Shown in pieces: positions 9,119 to 14,994 of a stretch of DNA of 19,366 nucleotides (position 1 is the first letter of the stretch; each line of letters begins with the position of its first letter). The translations under genes were made by a program, and so were the position numbers. Location: assembly GCA_023266435.1 (NCBI GenBank), contig JAHFQF010000010.1, forward strand, positions 1,987-21,352, read 5' to 3'. Below the pieces are notes generated by a model, which was not told where the DNA came from, made no database searches, and saw only the letters and a list, made by a program, of their open reading frames with translations. This stretch comes from Legionellales bacterium (GTDB lineage: Bacteria; Pseudomonadota; Gammaproteobacteria; Berkiellales; Berkiellaceae).

Positions 9119-9456
9119 ATAGAACGAGTCCCCCATAAAATGATGACACCCCAAAATCCATAACCCAATAAGGCTAAAATCACTAGGGCTTGTACTGAAA
9201 GTCTGACACAATGCTTTTTTAAATAATCGGTGGTGATGGTCCACATGCCAATCCATGCATGCGCAATGCAGGCAAGCAAGGCGATGAAAGTCGCCACTTT
9301 CATGATTTGGCCTTGATATAAGGCATGCCAAGCAGAATAGCCCACTGGCTGATGACTGATTAAGAAGCTAATCAGATATAAAAAATAAATCGCCAAATAA
9401 AACGCTGTGAAGCGTTGCATCAACCAATCTTGCAATCCAGAACGTTTAAAAAACAT
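9115..9456 (-). CDS. sdhD: Succinate dehydrogenase membrane anchor subunit (cytochrome b556)
   Basis: SdhD is one of two inner-membrane anchors that hold haem b and bind ubiquinone. It has 113 residues (E. coli 115) and three hydrophobic segments at roughly 16-34, 52-73 and 87-108. The conserved block HAWIGMWTITTDY at 66-78 includes H66, the D77-Y78 pair, and Y78 at the position of the E. coli quinone-site tyrosine. GLQDWLMQR near the N terminus is typical of the family. The gene begins 3 bases after sdhC, with a GGGGAT ribosome site inside the sdhC end, and overlaps sdhA by 4 bases. Confidence 0.95.
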   Translation of the reverse strand: MFFKRSGLQDWLMQRFTAFYLAIYFLYLISFLISHQPVGYSAWHALYQGQIMKVATFIALLACIAHAWIGMWTITTDYLKKHCVRLSVQALVILALLGYGFWGVIILWGTRSI

Positions 9457-9459
9457 GGT

Positions 9460-9834
9460 TTATCCCCATAAAAAGAAACCAAAGCTGATTGCCACAACAA
9501 AAGTCATGAAGAACACCACGGCTGCAGATGCTTTTGCCATCCGTAAGGTTTCTCCTAATCCCAAATCCATGGCTAAATGCCGAATGCCTGCCAACAAGTG
9601 GTATAAAAAAGCAACCACTAACAGCCAAAGGAAGAACGCACAGCAGCCTTTCGCAACGGAAGCTTGTAAACTCGCGAACCCTTCTGCAGTCAACGATTGC
9701 TGAAACATCCAGAGCACCCAAGGAACCAATAAGAAAACGAAGATTCCTGATAAACGGTGGCAAATAGAGGCAATAGCGGTAAGAGGAAAACGTATCTGAT
9801 GAAGTTTAAGATGAACCGGTCTTTTTTTAGCCAT
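9460..9834 (-). CDS. sdhC: Succinate dehydrogenase cytochrome b556 subunit
   Basis: SdhC is the first gene of the block and the second membrane anchor of complex II. From ATG 9834 it has 124 residues (E. coli 129). The RPVHLKLHQIRFPLTAIAS segment, then ICHRLSG, is diagnostic. H79 in YHLLAGIRHLAMDLG aligns with the haem-ligating H84 of E. coli SdhC. Three membrane helices are apparent. The frame stays open upstream to 9954, adding 40 residues. GAGGA six bases before ATG 9834, and the family start just before RPV, show that the extension is promoter and leader DNA. Confidence 0.96.
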   Translation of the reverse strand: MAKKRPVHLKLHQIRFPLTAIASICHRLSGIFVFLLVPWVLWMFQQSLTAEGFASLQASVAKGCCAFFLWLLVVAFLYHLLAGIRHLAMDLGLGETLRMAKASAAVVFFMTFVVAISFGFFLWG

Positions 9835-9910
9835 AGTATCCTCACTGGCAAAACAACCTAGCAAACAAACAAAGTTGTATGACTCTAATACCTTAGGGTG
9901 GATGCCATGT

Positions 9911-9939
9911 AGTATAATCAGTGCTCCGCGTTTACACAA
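9911..9939 (-). promoter_or_regulatory. Probable sdhC promoter
   Basis: On the minus strand TTGTGT (complement of 9934-9939) is followed after exactly 17 bases by TATACT (complement of 9911-9916). Spacing is ideal and the -10 matches the consensus at five of six positions; the -35 matches at three. Transcription would begin near 9904, giving a leader of about 70 bases before the sdhC ATG. Confidence 0.5.
9913..9918 (+). promoter_or_regulatory. Probable -10 box of gltA promoter
   Basis: The plus strand reads TATAAT, a perfect -10, which overlaps the sdhC -10 on the other strand by four bases. The -35 region at 9889-9895 is poor. The leader to the preferred gltA start would be about 110 bases. 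Confidence 0.45.
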
Positions 9940-10038
9940 TGATACATACTGCAACCAATAGCAAAGAGATCGTTGGGCAACCAGGATTTTTCTGCTAAAA
10001 TTTCTGCAATTAGTATCACATCACGAGGAATCGAGGAA

Positions 10039-11355
10039 TTGACTGAGAAAGCAAACGAACAAAATGCAACAATCATGCTACCAGATGGTAAAACCATCGA
10101 ATTGCCTGTCATGCATGGTACTGTGGGCCCAAGCGCCATTGACGTCCGGCCTTTAAGCAATCATGGTTTGTTTACCTTTGATGAAGGTTTTCGCTCCACA
10201 GCGTCTTGTGCTTCCGCTATCACTTACATTGATGGGGATGAGGGCGTATTGCTTCATCGCGGCTATCCTATCGAGCAGTTAGCAGAGAAATCTAACTTCA
10301 TTGAAGTCTGCTATCTCTTGTTACATGGTGATCTGCCCGACAAAGAAAGCTATGACAGTTTTGAACATCAAATCAGACACCACACCATGGTGCATGAACA
10401 ATTAATTCAATTTTTTAATGGTTTCCCACGTAATGCGCACCCCATGGCTGTGATGTGTGGTGTGGTGGGGGCTCTGTCTGCTTTTTATCATGACTCGCTG
10501 GATGTGCGTAACTCAGAGGACAGAGACATCGCGGCATTACGTTTGATAGCCAAAATGCCGACATTGGCAGCGATGTGTTACAAATATTCCATTGGGCATC
10601 CTTTTGTGTATCCTCTCAACCGTTTAGGCTACGCAGATAACTTCTTGCACATGATGTTCTCTGTGCCTTGTGCCAACGAAGAGCCAAATCCTATCATGGC
10701 CAGAGCCATGGATAGAATTTTTATTTTGCATGCTGATCATGAGCAAAATGCCTCCACCTCTACCGTGCGCATGGCAGGTTCTTCTGGTGCTAATCCGTTT
10801 GCTTGTATTGCGTCTGGGATTGCAGCACTTTGGGGCCCTGCGCATGGCGGCGCCAATGAAGCTGTGTTAAAAATGTTGATGACCATCGGCGATCCGCGCA
10901 ACATTGATAAGTTTATTGCTAAAGCCAAAGACAAAGAAGATCCATTCCGTCTCATGGGCTTTGGACACCGTATTTACAAAAACTATGACCCACGCGCACA
11001 AGTCATGCGCAGGACCTGTCATGAAGTGTTGAAAGAAACACACCATTTAGATGATCCTTTGTTTGAAATTGCCATGCGTTTGGAAGACATTGCACTCAAA
11101 GATGAGTATTTCATCTCCAAGAAACTCTATCCGAATGTAGACTTCTATTCTGGTATTATTTTGCGAGCCATTGGTATTCCTACCAACATGTTTACCGTGA
11201 TATTTGCCTTAGCGCGTACCGTAGGTTGGATCGCACATTGGCGTGAAATGATTTCTAATCCACAAATGTCTATCAGCCGTCCTCGTCAAATTTACACAGG
11301 CGAAACAGTACGCGATTATACGCCGATTCGTAAACGTAAAGAGCAAGCCAAATAG
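10039..11355 (+). CDS. gltA: Citrate synthase, E. coli-type hexameric form
   Basis: The enzyme condenses oxaloacetate and acetyl-CoA to citrate, the entry step of the TCA cycle. The preferred start is TTG 10039, giving 438 residues, with GAGGA (10025-10029) nine bases upstream. Catalytic residues then fall at H269 (GPAHGGAN), H310 (GFGHRIYKN) and D368 (NVDFYSG), only five or six positions beyond H264, H305 and D362 of E. coli. The N-terminal region (about 10-60) is the beta-rich extra domain of the NADH-regulated hexameric class. A farther TTG at 9973 would add 22 residues with no family counterpart and a weaker ribosome site. No ATG is available near the family start. The gene diverges from sdhC and ends at a strong hairpin. 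Confidence 0.95.
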   Translation: MTEKANEQNATIMLPDGKTIELPVMHGTVGPSAIDVRPLSNHGLFTFDEGFRSTASCASAITYIDGDEGVLLHRGYPIEQLAEKSNFIEVCYLLLHGDLPDKESYDSFEHQIRHHTMVHEQLIQFFNGFPRNAHPMAVMCGVVGALSAFYHDSLDVRNSEDRDIAALRLIAKMPTLAAMCYKYSIGHPFVYPLNRLGYADNFLHMMFSVPCANEEPNPIMARAMDRIFILHADHEQNASTSTVRMAGSSGANPFACIASGIAALWGPAHGGANEAVLKMLMTIGDPRNIDKFIAKAKDKEDPFRLMGFGHRIYKNYDPRAQVMRRTCHEVLKETHHLDDPLFEIAMRLEDIALKDEYFISKKLYPNVDFYSGIILRAIGIPTNMFTVIFALARTVGWIAHWREMISNPQMSISRPRQIYTGETVRDYTPIRKRKEQAK

Positions 11356-11363
11356 AGCCTGTT

Positions 11364-11391
11364 ATCCCCGCTGACCACGGAAGGCGGGGAT
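11364..11391 (+). terminator. Hairpin after gltA, probable terminator
   Basis: ATCCCCGC (11364-11371) and GCGGGGAT (11384-11391) form a perfect 8-base-pair GC-rich stem with a 12-base loop, eight bases past the gltA stop. No T run follows, so it may act as a weak terminator or protect the 3' end. Confidence 0.5.
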
Positions 11392-11454
11392 TAGCATTCA
11401 ATCGTGGTTTTACAGTCGGCATTCAAATAGATAAAAGGGATCGCGCAGCTCCGA

Positions 11455-11587
11455 GGATCTTTGCGTGAGCGAGCTTGAAGCCCAGCCGCCCTCACAGGAT
11501 CTTCGGCCACCCTCTCCTACCAAAATCGTGGGAGAGGGGATTTGATCGCCCGGCGGCTTTTGCGAGCGAAGTAGCAAAGATGCGAAG
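11455..11587. repeat. Nested palindromic intergenic element
   Basis: The outer arms are ATCTTTGC (11457-11464) with GCAAAGAT (11574-11581), and GCCGCC (11485-11490) with GGCGGC (11552-11557). The inner hairpin is an 11-base-pair stem, CCCTCTCCTAC (11510-11520) with GTGGGAGAGGG (11528-11538), containing one G-U pair and a 7-base loop. The right arm at 11562-11587 resembles 6589-6615 in the sdhB-sucA gap. It is probably a dispersed, REP-like or miniature palindromic repeat, with no coding capacity seen. It fills most of the convergent gltA/ald gap. Confidence 0.5.
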
Positions 11588-11640
11588 GTAGGCTGCCAGT
11601 CACTTCTGGAGATTCTTGAACGCTTGCCTATAAAAGTATA

Positions 11641-12762
11641 CTAGACCTCTTGCAAAACTCGCTGCGCTGGAACGTACGGCATTCCCACCGCTTTGGCAAC
11701 CAACTCATGTGTAATCTGGCCTTTGTATATATTTAAGCCTGGTGTGAAATACGGATCATCCAACAATGCTTGACGATACCCTTTCTCGGCTAATTGTACG
11801 ACGTAGGGTAAGGTTGCATTATTTAAAGCAAAGGTAGAAGTACGTGGTGCACCACCTGGTAAGTTGGTGACACAATAATGCACGATGCCTTCTTCGATAA
11901 AAATTGGATCGGAGAATGTAGTTGGCCTGGATGTTTCAAAGCAACCACCTTGATCAATCGAGAGATCAACCAACACACTGCCTGGTTGCATTTTGCGTAA
12001 TAAATCTCTAGTCACTAATTTGGGCGCTTGTGCACCCGGAATCAATGCAGCACCAATCACCAAATCAGCGCGAATGACTGCATGCTCAATGGCTTCTTGG
12101 CTACTACTCAAGGTTTGAATCATTGCGCCAAATTCGTTTGACAAGCGTCGTAAGCAGTTTAAATCACGATCAATGAGGGTTACCTGAGCACCGAGCCCCA
12201 CAGCCATCCTGAGCGCATTTGAACCTGCAGAGCCTCCTCCTAAAATCACCACTTGAGCGGGCGCAACACCAGGCACACCACCCAATAATACCCCACGCCC
12301 TCCTTGGACTTTCTCTAAACAAAAAGCACCCACTTGGATTGACATGCGACCAGCTACTTCACTCATTGGCATTAATAAGGGAAGCTGCCCTAATGCATTG
12401 GTTACAGTTTCATAGGCGATGCCAATCACACCAGATTGTTGCAGTAAGCGTGTTAATTCTGGATCAGGCGCCAAATGCAAGAAAGTAAAGAGTACTTGAT
12501 TTTTTCTCAACATTTTACATTCGATTGGTTGTGGCTCTTTCACTTTGACAATCATGTCGGCACTTTGAAAAATTTCTTTGGCAGAGTTTAAGATCTCAGC
12601 ACCTGCTTGGTGATAGGCTGCATCTGTCACACCAATTCCTATCCCAGCTTCTTTTTGCACCGCAACATAATGTCCTCGTGCGACTAGCTCTCGTACAGAG
12701 CTTGGCACTAAGCCCACTCGATACTCATGATCTTTAATTTCTTTTGGTACGCCGATTTTCAT
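11641..12762 (-). CDS. ald: Alanine dehydrogenase
   Basis: The enzyme interconverts L-alanine and pyruvate plus ammonia with NAD(H), allowing alanine to be used as carbon source or ammonium to be assimilated. The 373 residues match the family (about 371). The substrate-site residues are visible: R15 in YRVGLVP, K75 in VKVKEP and H96 in FLHLAPD. The NAD-binding loop is GGGSAGSNALRMAVGLGA near 174-191, where S-A replaces the more common V-V or V-A of the GGGVVGTNA motif. GAGGGG six bases before ATG supports the start. The gene stands alone on the minus strand, convergent with gltA and divergent from the TPR gene. The related transhydrogenase alpha subunit is less likely because of length and lack of a partner gene. 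Confidence 0.94.
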   Translation of the reverse strand: MKIGVPKEIKDHEYRVGLVPSSVRELVARGHYVAVQKEAGIGIGVTDAAYHQAGAEILNSAKEIFQSADMIVKVKEPQPIECKMLRKNQVLFTFLHLAPDPELTRLLQQSGVIGIAYETVTNALGQLPLLMPMSEVAGRMSIQVGAFCLEKVQGGRGVLLGGVPGVAPAQVVILGGGSAGSNALRMAVGLGAQVTLIDRDLNCLRRLSNEFGAMIQTLSSSQEAIEHAVIRADLVIGAALIPGAQAPKLVTRDLLRKMQPGSVLVDLSIDQGGCFETSRPTTFSDPIFIEEGIVHYCVTNLPGGAPRTSTFALNNATLPYVVQLAEKGYRQALLDDPYFTPGLNIYKGQITHELVAKAVGMPYVPAQRVLQEV

Positions 12763-12849
12763 GGTAACCCCTCACCCAAAGTCCTAACTCACCTGTTTCC
12801 TGAAAGGGTGCTATATTCATACAACATTAGTTAATAAACTAAACGACCT
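12763..12849. promoter_or_regulatory. Divergent promoter region of ald and the TPR gene
   Basis: These 87 bases must serve both genes. TATATT (12812-12817, plus) and TATAGC (complement of 12810-12815, minus) are possible -10 boxes, both with weak -35 sequences. The inverted repeat TTAGTT-AATA-AACTAA (12827-12842) lies just before the TPR start and could be an operator. Individual elements are tentative. Confidence 0.3.
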
Positions 12850-13425
12850 ATGAAAAACCCCTGGTTAGTCTCAATCATTCCAATGCTTCTAGTATTACTA
12901 TTCATTACACCGACTGCCAAAGGCAAGGATTATTATCAACAAGTACAAAAAAGCCCAGCAGAGCTCTATGCCTTAGAAAAATTTTATCTGAATGACAGTC
13001 AACTTTGGTCTAAGAGCAAACAATATACCATTGCTTTACATGCTTGTAGTTATGTACTGAAAACTTACCCGAACCACCCCAGAGCCTTAAATCTGCTCAT
13101 TGTTTTTGCAAAGAATGGTATTCCTCTGACAACTATCCAACCTTATTTTGACAAAGCATTACAAGCCGCACCAGAGCAGAGCATGACCTATTTTTTAGCA
13201 GGCAAACTACATCAAGAAACGGGGAATGCAGCAGCAGCCATTCCTTTTTATCATCAAGCCATCACTAAAGATCCCGAGCGTGGATTCTATTATTACGCTT
13301 TGGCAGAGTCTTACCTTGCAACTCAGCAAATTGGTCCTGCACAAACTGCACTCAAACAAGCCTTAAACCTCAATTTTGATATCACGAAGCTTCAAGCTAC
13401 ACTGCAACCCAACCCTGCAAATTGA
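12850..13425 (+). CDS. Exported TPR-repeat protein of unknown role
   Basis: The protein has 191 residues. It begins with a signal peptide: K2 and a hydrophobic run from about W5 to T20, followed by PTAKG, a likely cleavage region around 23-26. The mature part is alpha-helical, with at least two recognisable tetratricopeptide repeats at about 112-145 and 146-179 (YFLAGKLHQETGNAAAAIPFY, then YYALAESYLATQQIGPAQTAL). More degenerate helices occupy 50-105. TPR proteins of this size usually serve as periplasmic protein-binding scaffolds, but the partner is unknown. No strong ribosome site precedes the ATG. It is near a glycan locus on the same strand but separated by about 450 bases, so a link is only possible. 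Confidence 0.75.
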   Translation: MKNPWLVSIIPMLLVLLFITPTAKGKDYYQQVQKSPAELYALEKFYLNDSQLWSKSKQYTIALHACSYVLKTYPNHPRALNLLIVFAKNGIPLTTIQPYFDKALQAAPEQSMTYFLAGKLHQETGNAAAAIPFYHQAITKDPERGFYYYALAESYLATQQIGPAQTALKQALNLNFDITKLQATLQPNPAN

Positions 13426-13624
13426 TGCGTTTTGCAAGATCAAAGCTGCAAGTCTCAGAACAGCACAATTACACTATCTACTGATAAAAACCAGTGTAGG
13501 CGCAAGTGGGAGTTGGGATCAGGTACACTAGATTAAAAGTCAGGTAAGGACCTATATATATTTTTAGGCTTGTGTTACCCTGGCTAAGGCACCATTCGAA
13601 CACTTACAACAGAGGAAGGATGAT
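13426..13624 (+). other. Non-coding leader upstream of the zinc-knuckle gene
   Basis: I see no gene in these 199 bases. TACACTA occurs twice (13470-13476 and 13524-13530) and its inverse AGTGTA once (13493-13498), so the first and last could pair as a 6-base stem. A TATATA run at 13553-13558 could be a -10 box, though no convincing -35 was found. The strong ribosome site AGAGGAAGGA (13611-13620) closes the region. Confidence 0.35.
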
Positions 13625-13810
13625 ATGCACACTCATGATGTATCAGAGCAACAAGATGCGGCACTGCTTCGTAGTCAAGCAGAGCTCCTAAAGCAACGTG
13701 AAGAAAAAGAGAAACGAAAGAAAGAGGAAGAAGAGCAGAAACCAAAATGTGGCAAATGCGGCGCAAAAGGCCATATTTCTGCAATCTGTAAACGACCACG
13801 ACCTGGCTAA
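13625..13810 (+). CDS. Small protein with charged helix and CCHC zinc knuckle
   Basis: The protein has 61 residues. Residues 5-40 are a highly charged stretch rich in Glu, Lys and Gln that should form a single or coiled-coil helix. The C-terminal part has C42, C45, H50 and C55 spaced C-x2-C-x4-H-x4-C, with the CG..GH glycines typical of retroviral nucleocapsid and eukaryotic CCHC zinc knuckles, then a basic tail KRPRPG. Such knuckles bind single-stranded RNA or DNA, or other proteins, so nucleic-acid binding is inferred. GAGGAAGG five bases before ATG is the best ribosome site nearby and argues that this short frame is translated. It is followed after 66 bases by the acyltransferase gene. I know no named bacterial family for it. 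Confidence 0.7.
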   Translation: MHTHDVSEQQDAALLRSQAELLKQREEKEKRKKEEEEQKPKCGKCGAKGHISAICKRPRPG

Positions 13811-13819
13811 GAGATCATA

Positions 13820-13847
13820 CCCCACACTACATCGGGGAAAATTTTTT
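13820..13847 (+). terminator. Weak terminator-like hairpin after the zinc-knuckle gene
   Basis: CCCC (13820-13823) and GGGG (13834-13837) can pair around a 10-base loop and are followed by AAAA and six T (13842-13847). The stem is short, so it may only partly separate this gene from the acyltransferase downstream. Confidence 0.3.
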
Positions 13848-13876
13848 CAGGGGCGGCTTACCCAAGGATTTAGGGA

Positions 13877-14986
13877 ATGGATACCGCATTACACGGTCGG
13901 TGGATTACCACAGAGTCTGAGTTCATGGCACTCGCGCCCGCATGGAATGAGTTAGCTATAAAGAATAATTACTCTGTCTTTCATTACCATGAATGGTTTG
14001 TTGCTGCTTGGCAATGGCAAGACAAGTCATCAATACTATGTATCTATTGTGTCTTTCAAGCAAACAGACTCATCGGCATTTTTCCGCTCATCTGTAGAAC
14101 ACAGCACTACAAGAAAATTCCTTTTCAACAATTACAATTTTTAACCGTGCCTGATACTCAATTTTGTGATCTCATTGTAGCTCAGGATCAAGCATTACCT
14201 GCCTTATCTGAATGTTTTAAAGCCCTGGCTCAAACACCCATTGTTTGGGACAAATTACAATTAGATTATTTAACTGTGCAGAGTACCCTGTATCAACATC
14301 ATCCTACACTCTCAGTGAAAAGTGCATTTCCAATACAATGTCAAATTATCAACCAACACGAGTATGTGCAATGCATGGGGACATTCCAAGACTATTATCA
14401 ACAGCGCACAAAAAAATTTATTAAGTCTCATCGTAATATTCATAATCGCTGGAAAAATCAAAAAAACTGGTCAATTCATCACTACAGAACTGTCTCTGCA
14501 AATCAATTAGATGTGCTACTCGCTCAATGGAAAACACTCGTAAACCATAGCTGGAAAAAATCAACGGATACTACCTTATTGAGTGCAAAACCTCGTGCAT
14601 TTTTACACAGATTAAGTCATGCGGCCATTCAACAACAGTGGTTTAGTTTATTTGTCTTGTCTTTAAACAACACCTGGATTGCTTGTGAATATCAACTACA
14701 CATCCACAATCAATGCTTTGCATTACGATCTGATTATCATGCAGACTACCAGCATTTATCTCCCGGTGATTTTTTACAACATGCCATATTAAAAGCATGT
14801 TTTGAATCGAATACTTGTCATGCTTATTATTTCGGCCCGGGGCTGAATCCCTATAAAAAACGTTGGGCCACACATCGCTTGCCACTGATACAGTGCACAG
14901 CCTATCAAACCACCTGGAGAGGGAAAATTCTTTCCATGCTTGACAAACAACGACTAATGCGCCAAAAATGGTCGTTCGAAGAATAA
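13877..14986 (+). CDS. GNAT-fold acyltransferase of the CelD/BcsL (FemAB-like) type
   Basis: The protein has 369 residues and is predicted cytoplasmic, with no signal peptide or membrane segment. The N-terminal half (about 10-170) has the W.....F.F..WF...W pattern and the LIGIFPL strand typical of CelD/BcsL-like proteins. The C-terminal half (about 175-335) fits the Acetyltransf_6 domain: basic helix YYQQRTKKFIKSHRNIHNRW, then a strand IACEYQLHI, then YHADYQHLSPGDFLQHAILKA and a final YFGPGLNPYKKRWA. Relatives act in exopolysaccharide, cellulose or exosortase-linked loci, probably acylating sugars; the substrate here is unknown. AAGGA eight bases before ATG supports the start. The gene ends 8 bases before the preferred start of the amidotransferase, so the two are an operon. 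Confidence 0.75.
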   Translation: MDTALHGRWITTESEFMALAPAWNELAIKNNYSVFHYHEWFVAAWQWQDKSSILCIYCVFQANRLIGIFPLICRTQHYKKIPFQQLQFLTVPDTQFCDLIVAQDQALPALSECFKALAQTPIVWDKLQLDYLTVQSTLYQHHPTLSVKSAFPIQCQIINQHEYVQCMGTFQDYYQQRTKKFIKSHRNIHNRWKNQKNWSIHHYRTVSANQLDVLLAQWKTLVNHSWKKSTDTTLLSAKPRAFLHRLSHAAIQQQWFSLFVLSLNNTWIACEYQLHIHNQCFALRSDYHADYQHLSPGDFLQHAILKACFESNTCHAYYFGPGLNPYKKRWATHRLPLIQCTAYQTTWRGKILSMLDKQRLMRQKWSFEE

Positions 14987-14994
14987 AAAGAAGA

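Noticed and set aside
9119..9331. Upstream extension of sdhA by 71 residues
   Set aside because: It lies inside sdhD in another frame. The ATGA overlap at 9118 and the position of the FAD motif fix the start downstream.
9835..9954. Upstream extension of sdhC by 40 residues
   Set aside because: ATG 9834 has a GAGGA ribosome site and matches the family start. The extension covers the divergent promoter region.
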